DNA from: Nocardioides sp. Root1257 | GTDB lineage: Bacteria; Actinomycetota; Actinomycetes; Propionibacteriales; Nocardioidaceae | Assembly (NCBI RefSeq): GCF_001425175.1 | Contig: NZ_LMDV01000001.1 | Span: forward strand, 703,454-767,453 | Length of the DNA stretch: 64,000 bases | Direction: 5' to 3' | Shown here: piece after piece, positions 24,708-32,539 of the stretch | Layout: each line of letters starts with the position of its first letter | Numbering within the stretch: the stretch's first letter is position 1 | The notes under the pieces: model-generated | The model's input: only the letters and a program-made list of their open reading frames with translations | What the model was told of the DNA's origin: nothing | Database searches by the model: none | Program-made: the position numbers and the translations under genes

Positions 24708-25952
24708 GTGAGTGCGAGCGAGACCGTCGAGATCACCGGCCACCTGATGGACCACGGCATCCTGTCGCGGGTCCTGGACGACATCCGGGAGTACGCCGGC
24801 GACTACACGATCGACCGCTTCGACGTGGGCCGGGAGACCGACGACGCGTCGCATGCGGTGATCACCGTGATCGCCGACGACGCGGAGTCCCTGGAGCGGC
24901 TGCTGATGCGGCTCCAGACCCGCGGGGTCAACCAGGTCGACCCGGGCGAGGCGACCGTCGCCGAGGCCGACCGCGACGGAGTGTTCCCCGACCACTTCTA
25001 CTCGACCACCAACCTCGAGACCCGGGTGCGCATCGACGGCACCTGGCTCGACGTCGAGAACCCCGAGATGGACTGCGGCCTGGTGCTCGAGCGCGACGCC
25101 GACGGCCGGCCGGCCCGGGTCTTCACGCTGCCGATGTCCGACGTGCGCACCGGCATGCTGGTCCTCACCGGCGCCGCCGGCGTGCGCGTCAGCGTGCCCG
25201 CGCCGGACGCGAGCGCGGAGGCGTTCGGGTTCATGGAGTCCGAGGTCTCCTCCGAGAAGCCGCAGGCCGTGCTGGTGCGCCAGGTCGCCGACGGCATGCG
25301 CGAGGCGAAGGCCGCCGGCAAGAAGGTCCTCTGGGTGGGCGGCCCCGGCGTCGTGCACACCGGCGCGGCCCCGGCGATGGTCGCCATGGTCAATGCGGGG
25401 TACGTCGACGTGCTGTTCGCCGGCAACGCGCTGGCGACCCACGACATCGAGTCGTCCCTCTACGGCACCAGCCTCGGCGTCGACCTGGCGATGGGCCGCG
25501 GCGTCGAGCACGGCCACGAGCACCACATCCGGGCGATCAACACGATCCGCAAGGCCGGGTCGATCCGCGAGGCGGTGGACGCCGGCGTGCTGACCGGCGG
25601 CATCATGCACGCGCTGGTGACCGAGGGCAAGGAGTACGTCCTGGTCGGCTCGGTCCGCGACGACGGCCCGCTCCCCGACGTCTACACGGACGTGATCGAG
25701 GGCCAGCGGGCGATGCGGGCGCAGCTGGACGACGTGGGCTTCTGCCTGATGGTCGCGACCATGCTGCACTCGGTCGCGACCGGCAACATCCTGCCGGCGT
25801 CGATCCCGCTCGTCTGCGTCGACATCAACCCGGCGACGGTCACCAAGCTCGCGGACCGCGGGTCGTCCCAGGCCCGCGGCATCGTCACCGACGTCGGTCT
25901 GTTCCTCGAGCAGCTCGCCGTCGAGCTCGTGCCCGAGTACCGGCGCTCCTGA
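24708..25952 (+). CDS. Archaeal-type ornithine cyclodeaminase candidate (TIGR00300, LOR/SDH domain)
   Basis: A 414-residue protein matching the TIGR00300/LOR-SDH family in length and in segments ETVEITGHLMDHGILSRVLDD, DYTIDRFDVGRETDDASHA, then VLWVGGPGVVHTGAAPAMVA, AGNALATHDIESSL and AINTIRKAGSIREAV. An archaeal member (methanococcal MMP1218) and the C-terminal part of cyanobacterial AgrE have been linked to conversion of ornithine to proline with release of ammonia. The classical mu-crystallin-type cyclodeaminase is unrelated. No arginine or proline genes lie nearby, so the activity here is inference. Its last 68 bp overlap the convergent ROK kinase gene. Confidence 0.72.
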   Translation: MSASETVEITGHLMDHGILSRVLDDIREYAGDYTIDRFDVGRETDDASHAVITVIADDAESLERLLMRLQTRGVNQVDPGEATVAEADRDGVFPDHFYSTTNLETRVRIDGTWLDVENPEMDCGLVLERDADGRPARVFTLPMSDVRTGMLVLTGAAGVRVSVPAPDASAEAFGFMESEVSSEKPQAVLVRQVADGMREAKAAGKKVLWVGGPGVVHTGAAPAMVAMVNAGYVDVLFAGNALATHDIESSLYGTSLGVDLAMGRGVEHGHEHHIRAINTIRKAGSIREAVDAGVLTGGIMHALVTEGKEYVLVGSVRDDGPLPDVYTDVIEGQRAMRAQLDDVGFCLMVATMLHSVATGNILPASIPLVCVDINPATVTKLADRGSSQARGIVTDVGLFLEQLAVELVPEYRRS

Positions 25953-26850
25953 AGGTCTGACGGGCCAGGTCGGCCGCGCCGATCGCGCCGGCCTCCGGGC
26001 CGAGCGCGGCGCGCACCACCGGCGGCACCGTGCGGTGCGCGGCGCCCACGAGCGACTCCCGCAGCGCCGCCCGGGCCGGCTCGAGCAGCAGGTCGCCGGC
26101 CGCGGAGACGCCCCCACCGATCACGACGACCTGGGGATCGAACGACGCCACCAGGTTGGCGAGCCCCACGCCGAGCCACTCCCCGACCTCCGCGAAGGCC
26201 GCGAGCGCGACCGGGTCACCCTCACGCGCCGCCGCGGTGACGGCCGCCCCCGTCAGGTCCTCCACGCCCCGCTCGCGCACGAACCGGTTGAGGGCGTTGC
26301 CGCTGCAGTACTGCTCCCAGCAGCCGGTGCCGCCGCACTCGCACCCACGACCACCCGGGACCACCTGGGTGTGGCCGAACTCCCCCGCCATGCCGTTGTA
26401 GCCGCGCAGCACCTCGCCGTCGAGGATCAGGGCACCGCCGATGCCCGTGCCGAGGGTGACCATGACGGCACTGTCGGCCTCACCGACCGCGCCGTACGCC
26501 AGCTCGGCGCGCGCGGCGCAGTTGGCGTCGTTGTCGAGCACCACCGGGGCGCTCCAGCGCTCGGCGAGGCGCGCCCGGACCCCCTCGTCCTGCCAGGGCA
26601 GGTGCGGCGCGAAGCGCACCCGCTCCCCCTGGGCGTCGACGAAGCCGGCGGCCGCGATCCCGATGGCGCCGACGCGGCGTACGCCGGCGATCTCCTGGAC
26701 CGCCTCCGTCAGCGCGTCCTCGACCAGGCGTGCCTCGACCCGCCGCCCGGGCGTCTCGCGCAGCGCCGTACGGACCACGCGGCCGGACCGCGACACGGCT
26801 GTCGCGAGGACCTTGGTGCCACCGATGTCGACGCCGATGAAGAGACTCAC
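25885..26850 (-). CDS. ROK-family sugar kinase (glucokinase-like)
   Basis: A 321-residue ROK kinase. ATP loop FIGVDIGGTKVLATAV, catalytic site LDNDANCAARAELAYG, second phosphate loop MVTLGTGIGGALI, sugar-site EFGHTQVVPGG and the zinc motif CECGGTGCWEQY are all intact, so it should phosphorylate glucose or a related sugar. The final about 20 residues are a basic tail (RARARRRAARGTDRRR) read from DNA antisense to the 3' end of the convergent gene, probably acquired by loss of an earlier stop. It starts four bases after the TadG-like stop, so it can be on the tad transcript. Confidence 0.88.
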   Translation of the reverse strand: MSLFIGVDIGGTKVLATAVSRSGRVVRTALRETPGRRVEARLVEDALTEAVQEIAGVRRVGAIGIAAAGFVDAQGERVRFAPHLPWQDEGVRARLAERWSAPVVLDNDANCAARAELAYGAVGEADSAVMVTLGTGIGGALILDGEVLRGYNGMAGEFGHTQVVPGGRGCECGGTGCWEQYCSGNALNRFVRERGVEDLTGAAVTAAAREGDPVALAAFAEVGEWLGVGLANLVASFDPQVVVIGGGVSAAGDLLLEPARAALRESLVGAAHRTVPPVVRAALGPEAGAIGAADLARQTFRSAGTRARARRRAARGTDRRR

Positions 26851-26854
26851 CGGG

Positions 26855-28579
26855 CTATTCGATCAGACGGACCGGGTCTCCGCTGACGTACGCCGTCCAC
26901 GTGGTCGTGTCGGTCACGCTGCCGCTGGCGAAGCTGACGTTGAGCCGGAACCAGCAACCACCGGCCAGTGAGTAGGTGCAGTTGTACGTCGACGGAATGG
27001 GCACCGCGACGGTCTCGCCCTTGCCGTCCCACTTGTTGATGGTGATCGCGCACGTCGGCAGAGCCATCGTCTGGTAGCCGCTCGCCTTGCAGTTCGTCAG
27101 CGAGATCGGCGTCTCCTTCGGCGGCAGGATCGTCAACTTGGCCGCATCGTCGGCGTCGCCGATGTCGAAGAACTTGAAGACGAGCGTCTGTCCCGCGGCC
27201 GCCGGCATCAGCCGGATCAGGTTGAACGTCTGGGACGCGGCGGTCGCATTGGCGTAGATCGACATCTTGCCGAGTGCAGAGACGGACACAGAGCCGCTGG
27301 GACCGCCGTAGGTACGCACGGAGAAGCGGTTGCTCCCGCCGCCCTTGACGGCGGTGTTGTCGCCTGTCTGGTTGTAGAGCGCGAAGCTGCTCAAGTCGCC
27401 GGAGGGCGTGTAGCCGCCCGTCAGTGGGGAGGCGGCGCCGGTCGAGATCGCAGCGATGTTGGTGCGCACCTGCAGGTAGTAGTCACCTGCCTGCGTCGGC
27501 TTGAAGGAGCACAGCGTGACCCATTGGTGGAAGACCATCGCCAGCGGCTTGTTGTAGGTGCTGTCGTCCTTGTTGAGCGTCTTCGCAGTCACCTTGTCCG
27601 AGGTGTAGCCGGGGAATTGCAGGGTGCATCCCGGCTGCGGTGGTGCGGTCCGCGGATTCTGGGAATCCGACGGCGCACGAAGCCCGAACGTGGTGACAGT
27701 GGGCCCTGCTGCTGAGTCCAGGAGGTTGTCACCGGAGCAGAAGCCGTCGGTGGGGCTCGTGTTGTAGCGCTTCTTCGCGTCGGTCGTGAAGGGATTCCAG
27801 CTGTTGTTGGTGATGTTCGTGTAGTTCGACGGTGCGCTGGCGCACTTATCACCCGTGGCGACGAAGGCAGGGTCGTAGAGCTGCAACGTGATGTTCGAGC
27901 CGACCGCCTCCTGCTTGACTCGCACCAGGTAGAAGTAGCCCTCCGGGTCGAACTCGTCGTTGGTCGTGTTGCTGCACCCTGAGACAGCTGATGACGTGCA
28001 GTTGCGCACGGCGTACTGATCGCCGTATGCCTTGCTGACGTTGGGACCGTTGATGTTCATCCAGAACTGCGGCGTCGAGCTGCACTCGGCGCCATCGGGA
28101 ACCTGTAGCTGCGACGCCACCGGGCCCGACGTGATGCTGCCACCCGCCGGCTCGTTGCCGAGGGTGTTGCACGGGCTGCCCATCGGCTGGGGCCCGGTGT
28201 AGTCGGCCACGGCGTGCCGGGTGATCGTGGTCTCCCCCAGGCCGAGGAACTGCCCGAAGAGGTTGGGGATCGTGCTGCTGACGCTGACGTCGAGCTGGCT
28301 GGGCTGGGTGCCGGACCTGACCGTCACCCTGCTCTCGCCCGAGTTCGGGTAGCCGTTGCGAGCCGACACGTCCCGGGCGGTCGTGGTGGCGGCCGCGATG
28401 TCCTGCGGCATGTAGATCACGCCCGCCGAGGCGGCGACGTCGGCCGCCTTCTGGACGCGTTGCGCCTCGGCGTACCATCGGGCGACGTCGACGGTGATCG
28501 CGCAGAGGCCGAAGAGCAGCGCCGACACGAAGACGGTCACGAGGATGGCGGCGACGCCGCGCTCGTCCTTGCTCCTCAT
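26855..28579 (-). CDS. TadG-like Flp pilus assembly / pilin-like protein
   Basis: A 574-residue exported protein with the Tad-type N-terminus DERGVAAILVTVFVSALLFG, a class III prepilin-like segment with the hydrophobic helix at about 9-32, followed by RWYAEAQRVQKAADVAASAG as in TadG and related minor pseudopilins. The remaining about 520 residues form a large exterior region rich in Ser, Thr, Asn and paired cysteines. Base composition is visibly less GC-rich than the neighbours. ATG overlaps the TadE stop in ATGA. The core Tad machinery is encoded 6 kb away at 34.5-43.8 kb. Confidence 0.8.
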   Translation of the reverse strand: MRSKDERGVAAILVTVFVSALLFGLCAITVDVARWYAEAQRVQKAADVAASAGVIYMPQDIAAATTTARDVSARNGYPNSGESRVTVRSGTQPSQLDVSVSSTIPNLFGQFLGLGETTITRHAVADYTGPQPMGSPCNTLGNEPAGGSITSGPVASQLQVPDGAECSSTPQFWMNINGPNVSKAYGDQYAVRNCTSSAVSGCSNTTNDEFDPEGYFYLVRVKQEAVGSNITLQLYDPAFVATGDKCASAPSNYTNITNNSWNPFTTDAKKRYNTSPTDGFCSGDNLLDSAAGPTVTTFGLRAPSDSQNPRTAPPQPGCTLQFPGYTSDKVTAKTLNKDDSTYNKPLAMVFHQWVTLCSFKPTQAGDYYLQVRTNIAAISTGAASPLTGGYTPSGDLSSFALYNQTGDNTAVKGGGSNRFSVRTYGGPSGSVSVSALGKMSIYANATAASQTFNLIRLMPAAAGQTLVFKFFDIGDADDAAKLTILPPKETPISLTNCKASGYQTMALPTCAITINKWDGKGETVAVPIPSTYNCTYSLAGGCWFRLNVSFASGSVTDTTTWTAYVSGDPVRLIE

Positions 28580-29253
28580 GGGTGCGGGAAGGGGGACGTG
28601 GACTTGCAGTTGTCCGGCGGCAGGGGCTCGAACCTCCCGACGGCGCGGTCGTCGAGCGCCACGTCGGCCGGGAAGAGACCCGTCAGGAACTTGTGCGTGA
28701 TGTGCAGGTAGACCCCGACCGCGTCGGCCTCGCCGGCGCAGGCGTTGACGCTCGTGGACGGCCAGGTGCCGTTCTTGTAGCGGAACTTGCCGGGGCCGTC
28801 GTCCCACTTGAACGTCACGCAGCTGCTGTAGCCCGAGCAGGTCATCGTCGTGTTGCCCTCGGGGCCGGGATAGCCCGCGGTGTTGGCCTTGTAGACGAGG
28901 ATGTAGTCGATCGTGTCCTTGTTCATCGACGACCCGGAGCTCTGGATCGCGTCGGCGGCGAGCTCGGCCAGGCCGGGCGCGGGGCTGCTCCCGACACCGC
29001 AGACCGCGGCGTCGAGGTCCCTGTAGGTGCAGTCACCCGGACCCGACATCACCGCCGCCGTCGTCGTGGCGGCGCGGACGCCGACCCGGGCCGCCGACGC
29101 CACCGCGATGTTGTCGCGCACCAGCATCGTCAGCTCGATGATGCCGAACATCAGCGTGAACAGGAGCGGCAGCACGAGGGCAGCCTCGACGGCGACGGCG
29201 CCACGCTGGTCACGGGCCCTCCGTCGGTGCAGGCAACGCGGTCTCCCGGACAC
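28576..29253 (-). CDS. tadE: TadE-family minor pilin-like protein
   Basis: A 225-residue TadE-like pseudopilin. After a basic leader, RDQRGAVAVEAALVLPLLF is the TadE signature, with cleavage expected after the Gly by a prepilin peptidase not present in this window, and a membrane helix at about 19-41. The exterior part has several cysteine pairs (CTYRDLDAAVC, CSGYSSC and others). The GTG start has AAGGAG three to five bases upstream. Coupled to the TadG-like gene, it probably helps assemble or tip the Flp pilus. Confidence 0.82.
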   Translation of the reverse strand: MSGRPRCLHRRRARDQRGAVAVEAALVLPLLFTLMFGIIELTMLVRDNIAVASAARVGVRAATTTAAVMSGPGDCTYRDLDAAVCGVGSSPAPGLAELAADAIQSSGSSMNKDTIDYILVYKANTAGYPGPEGNTTMTCSGYSSCVTFKWDDGPGKFRYKNGTWPSTSVNACAGEADAVGVYLHITHKFLTGLFPADVALDDRAVGRFEPLPPDNCKSTSPFPHP

Positions 29254-29370
29254 CGGTCTCCTTCCACGGGTGACCGGACGCTAGTGACCTGCGACCGGCC
29301 CGCACACCCCCTGCGGCCCGAAAGGGTCCGCGCGGACCACCAGGTCTGTCCAAACGGACGACACAGCCGG

Positions 29371-29464
29371 TGGTTTCGAGTGGTGGTTTCGAGACGGTTG
29401 CCAGCGCAACCTCCTCAACCACCGACACCAGTTGAGGTGCGAGCGGAGCGAGCCTCGAAACCAC
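29371..29464. repeat. Palindromic REP-like intergenic element
   Basis: GTGGTTTCGAG at 29383-29393 is inverted at 29454-29464, enclosing smaller stems GGTTGC/GCAACC (29396-29411) and CCTCAAC/GTTGAGG. A direct partial copy TGGTTTCGAGTGG precedes the left arm at 29371. It fills the gap between tadE and glk on the minus strand. The motif family GGTTTCGAGACGG...CCTCAACCACC is, from memory, dispersed in Nocardioides-type genomes. It may act as a terminator or processing signal, or be a non-autonomous mobile repeat. Confidence 0.8.
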
Positions 29465-29490
29465 CCGTCCGGCGTCCGAGGGTGGTCCGA

Positions 29491-30432
29491 TCAGCGCCGC
29501 GAGAGGTCCGCTGCCCCGATCAGTCCGGCCTTGTTGCCCAGGCGCGCCTTGCGGATCTCCGGGATCGGGCGGAAGCCACGGCCCACGAGCTGGCCGGCGA
29601 ACGCGGTGCGGGTCGGCTCGAGGAGCAGGTCGCCCGCCTCGCTGACGCCACCGCCGATGACCACGACGCCGGGGTCCAGGATCTCGGTGAGGGAGGCGAT
29701 GCCCTCGCCGAGCCAGCGGCCGAGCTCGGCGAGCTGCTGGCGGGCGCCCTCGTCGCCGTGCTGGGCCGCATCGGTGATCAGCGGACCGGTGATCTTGCTG
29801 AGGTCGCCGCCGGCGCGCTCGAGCATGCCCTGCGCGATCATCGCGCCGCTCATCGCGAGCGAGCGGGCCTCGCGGACGAGGGCCGAGCCACTGGCGTACT
29901 GCTCGAAGCAGCCGTGCTTCCCGCAGCCGCAGAGGATGCCGTTGGGCACCACGCGCATGTGGCCGATCTCGGCGCCGACGCCGTTGGCGCCGCGGTAGAC
30001 CTCGCCGTCGAGCACCAGGCCGCCGCCGACACCGGTGCCGACGGTGACGAGCAGGAGGTCCTCCGCGTCGTGGCCGGCGCCGAAGGCGAACTCACCCCAG
30101 GCCGCGGCGTTGGCGTCGTTCTCGATGACGACCGGGAGGTCGCAGCGCTTCTCGAGCTCGCCCTTGAGGTCCTCGTTGCGCCAGGCGACGTTGGGCGCGA
30201 AGAGCACCACAGCGCGGGCCTTGTCGACGTACCCGGCAGCGCCGACGCCGACCGACACGATCTCGTGGCGCGAACGCAGCTCGGTGACGAGGCCGGCGAT
30301 GGCCTCCTCGATCGCCTCGGCGTCCGTCGCGGGCGACTCGACGCGCAGCTCCTCGACGATGGTGCCGTCCTCGTCGACGACGCCGCCGGCGATCTTGGTG
30401 CCGCCGACGTCGATCCCACAGGCCAGGCTCAT
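29491..30432 (-). CDS. glk: ROK-family glucokinase
   Basis: A 313-residue glucokinase of the ROK family. CGIDVGGTKIAGGVVDEDG at the N-terminus binds ATP, ENDANAAAWGEFAFG holds the catalytic Asp, VTVGTGVGGGLVLDGEVY is the second phosphate loop, and CGCGKHGCFEQYASG is the zinc-binding motif. It is closer to the canonical actinobacterial glucokinase than the other ROK kinase in the window (25885-26850). The ATG overlaps the preceding small gene's stop (ATGA), making it part of the SRPBCC/ArsA operon. It feeds the phosphofructokinase step encoded at 16-19 kb. Confidence 0.93.
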   Translation of the reverse strand: MSLACGIDVGGTKIAGGVVDEDGTIVEELRVESPATDAEAIEEAIAGLVTELRSRHEIVSVGVGAAGYVDKARAVVLFAPNVAWRNEDLKGELEKRCDLPVVIENDANAAAWGEFAFGAGHDAEDLLLVTVGTGVGGGLVLDGEVYRGANGVGAEIGHMRVVPNGILCGCGKHGCFEQYASGSALVREARSLAMSGAMIAQGMLERAGGDLSKITGPLITDAAQHGDEGARQQLAELGRWLGEGIASLTEILDPGVVVIGGGVSEAGDLLLEPTRTAFAGQLVGRGFRPIPEIRKARLGNKAGLIGAADLSRR

Positions 30433-30818
30433 CGGTCATCCCCTTCGGGCTCGTCCGGCCAGTCGCCGGTGTCGTCGGTGTCGTCCAGGTCGATGTGCTC
30501 GACCCCGCTCGGCGTGCCCCGCCCGTCGGGCTTCGCCGCGGCGAGCAGCCCGGTGAAGGCCTGCAGCGCGGCGGTGGCCGCCGTGGCGAGCTGCTCCCTG
30601 ACCTCCGGTCGCAGCTCGCGCACCAGGTGCACGGTCCGGCAGATCGGGCAGTACGTGCACTCCGCGGCCCCGGTGGCCAGGTGGCCCTCGAGGTCGGGGG
30701 TCGCGTCCTTGGCCCAGTCCGAGAGCGCGCCGAGCAGCTTGACGGCCTCCTCGGCCACCGTGCCCACGGGGTCCGCTCCCGCACCGTCGTTCGTCGAGGG
30801 TCCGTCGTCCTGCGTCAT
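30429..30818 (-). CDS. Small acidic conserved protein with CxxC pair
   Basis: A 129-residue protein: acidic N-terminus, a helical segment EEAVKLLGALSDWAKDATPDL, a cysteine-containing strip CTYCPICRTVHLVREL, then a second helical segment and a very acidic C-terminus. It resembles small proteins of the DUF5304 type found beside ArsA genes in Streptomyces. It overlaps both neighbours by four bases (ArsA and glucokinase), so it is translated with them. The CxxC pair could bind zinc. Function unknown. Confidence 0.7.
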   Translation of the reverse strand: MTQDDGPSTNDGAGADPVGTVAEEAVKLLGALSDWAKDATPDLEGHLATGAAECTYCPICRTVHLVRELRPEVREQLATAATAALQAFTGLLAAAKPDGRGTPSGVEHIDLDDTDDTGDWPDEPEGDDR

Positions 30819-32014
30819 GTCGCCTTTCCTGCCTTGTCCACGGGGTCCTCGACGAACCGCACCTGCAGTTCCCCCTGCTCCACCCGGGCCCCGGCGATGC
30901 GATAGCGCGCCAGGCCGGACGGGAGCGTGATCAGCCGACGATACGATCCCACGGTCACGACCAGATCGTCGCCATTGCGCGCCAGATCGACCTCCGCGCG
31001 TGAGACGAGGGGCAGCGAGAGCCGCAGCACGGCACCGTGCTCGCCGCTGCTGATCCGGAACGGTCCGCGCACCTTCGTAGTCGCCAACGGGTCCGCGTCG
31101 TCGTACAGCTCCCGCGCCAGCGTGGTCAGCTCCTCGACCCCCACAGGCTCCCCCGGTCGGTACGACGAGCGCCAGATCGGCAGCCCGGCGAAGGACTCCG
31201 CGACCCGCTCGAGCACCTCGTCCTGGGCGACGACCCAGCCCGCGCGCCAGTCGTCGGCGCCGTCAGCCGGGAACACCCGGTTCGCGACGACGCCGTCGAC
31301 GCGGTAGCCGAAGAGCGACAGGGTCGTGTACGCCCGGCGGGCCTCGGCGAGCACGACGTTCTCGGGGGTGAGCACGATCCGTACGCTCGCGTCGACGCCG
31401 CTGAGCAGGTCGCGGACCTCCTCCAGCTCGGCGTGCAGGCGCTCGAGGGCGTCGAAGACCGTGTCGCCGGGCATCGGCACACCCGCAGCCCGGCTCAGGA
31501 CCGGGCGCAGCGCCTTGACGACCCGGCGCTCCACCGGCAGCACCCGGTGCATGTACCAGCCGAGTGCCTCCGGGAGCGCCAGCAGCCGCAGCGTCTCGGC
31601 GGTCGGCGCGCAGTCGACGACGATCACGTCCCAGGCATCGGACTTGGCCTGGAGCCGCAGCTCGAGGAGGGCGAGCACCTCCTCCGCGCCGGGGATGACG
31701 GTGAGCTCCTCGGCCGCCACCGGGTCGAGCCCCGCGACGTCGAGGATCGAGAGCAGGTAGCGCTGGATGTCCGCCCAGGACTGCTCGAAGCGGAGCTGGG
31801 CGTCGACCTGCTGGACGTAGAGCCTCTCGGCGACCTCCGTGGGCTCGGCGCCGATCGTCCCGGGGGCGCACCCGAACGCGTCGGCCAGCGAGTGGGCGGC
31901 ATCGGTCGAGAGCACGAGGGTGCGCTCGCCCGTCGCGGCGGCAAGGGCCGCGGTGCCGGCAGCGACGGTGGACTTCCCGACCCCTCCTTTGCCGGTGAAC
32001 AGGAGGACGCGCAC
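30815..32014 (-). CDS. ArsA-family ATPase (Rv2184c-like)
   Basis: A 399-residue ArsA/GET3-like ATPase. The deviant Walker A is FTGKGGVGKST at residues 6-16, switch I STDAAHSLADAFG, switch II VVDCAPTAETLRLL. The C-terminal about 90 residues form an HSP20-like domain, as in actinobacterial single-copy ArsA proteins. The synteny partner is Rv2184c, annotated as anion-transporting ATPase; no ars genes are here, so arsenite export is unlikely and a role in protein targeting or maturation is more plausible. The GTG start overlaps the SRPBCC stop by one base. Confidence 0.88.
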   Translation of the reverse strand: MRVLLFTGKGGVGKSTVAAGTAALAAATGERTLVLSTDAAHSLADAFGCAPGTIGAEPTEVAERLYVQQVDAQLRFEQSWADIQRYLLSILDVAGLDPVAAEELTVIPGAEEVLALLELRLQAKSDAWDVIVVDCAPTAETLRLLALPEALGWYMHRVLPVERRVVKALRPVLSRAAGVPMPGDTVFDALERLHAELEEVRDLLSGVDASVRIVLTPENVVLAEARRAYTTLSLFGYRVDGVVANRVFPADGADDWRAGWVVAQDEVLERVAESFAGLPIWRSSYRPGEPVGVEELTTLARELYDDADPLATTKVRGPFRISSGEHGAVLRLSLPLVSRAEVDLARNGDDLVVTVGSYRRLITLPSGLARYRIAGARVEQGELQVRFVEDPVDKAGKAT

Positions 32015-32454
32015 TAGCCGAGCGACTCCACGCGCTTCTTCAGGCCCTTGAGCGCGGTGTCGATGAGGATCTTCTCGCCCTTGCGCTTGAGCATGCCGAT
32101 CAGCGGGATCGACACGTCGAGGGCGAGGCGGTAGGTGACCGAGGTGGAGCCGTCGCCACGGTCCTCGAGCACGTAGGCGCCGTCCAGGGCGCGCAGCATC
32201 TTGCCCTCGACCAGGGTCCAGGTGACCTCGTCGTAGCCGTCCCACTCGTAGGCGAGCGTGTACTCGTCCTTGATCGGGCTCACGTCGAGCGCGAAGAACA
32301 CCTGCTCGGCCCAGCCGTCGTCGCCGTCCACGGTGACCTCGGCCGTCGTGACGCCCTTGGCCCACTCGGGGTAGGCGGCGAAGTCACCGATCACCGCCAT
32401 GATGTCGGCGGGGGCTGCGTCGATCACGATCGACGAGGTCGTCTGCTCGGCCAT
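32014..32454 (-). CDS. SRPBCC/START-like protein (TB16.3 family)
   Basis: A 146-residue START-like domain protein of the polyketide cyclase/dehydrase group, similar to M. tuberculosis TB16.3 (Rv2185c) in length, position and orientation. SSIVIDAAPADIMAVIGDFA and YPEWAKGVTTAEV form the first helix-strand unit, and the C-terminal long helix is ALKGLKKRVESLG. Such folds bind a hydrophobic ligand. The second of two nearby ATGs was chosen (residues MAEQTTSS) because AGGGG lies nine bases upstream, whereas it abuts the first ATG. It is the first gene of the ArsA/glk operon. Confidence 0.87.
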   Translation of the reverse strand: MAEQTTSSIVIDAAPADIMAVIGDFAAYPEWAKGVTTAEVTVDGDDGWAEQVFFALDVSPIKDEYTLAYEWDGYDEVTWTLVEGKMLRALDGAYVLEDRGDGSTSVTYRLALDVSIPLIGMLKRKGEKILIDTALKGLKKRVESLG

Positions 32455-32527
32455 CGTGTCCATCCCCTGCTCGTCGGGCGCTTCGGGCAGCGAGCGTACC
32501 GGATGGGCCGGGTCCTGCGGCACGCGG

Positions 32528-32533
32528 TAACCT
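32528..32533 (+). promoter_or_regulatory. -10 hexamer for leaderless fadD
   Basis: TAACCT ends six bases before the GTG at 32540. The short gap to the divergent SRPBCC gene holds both promoters. Confidence 0.5.
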
Positions 32534-32539
32534 CAGCCG

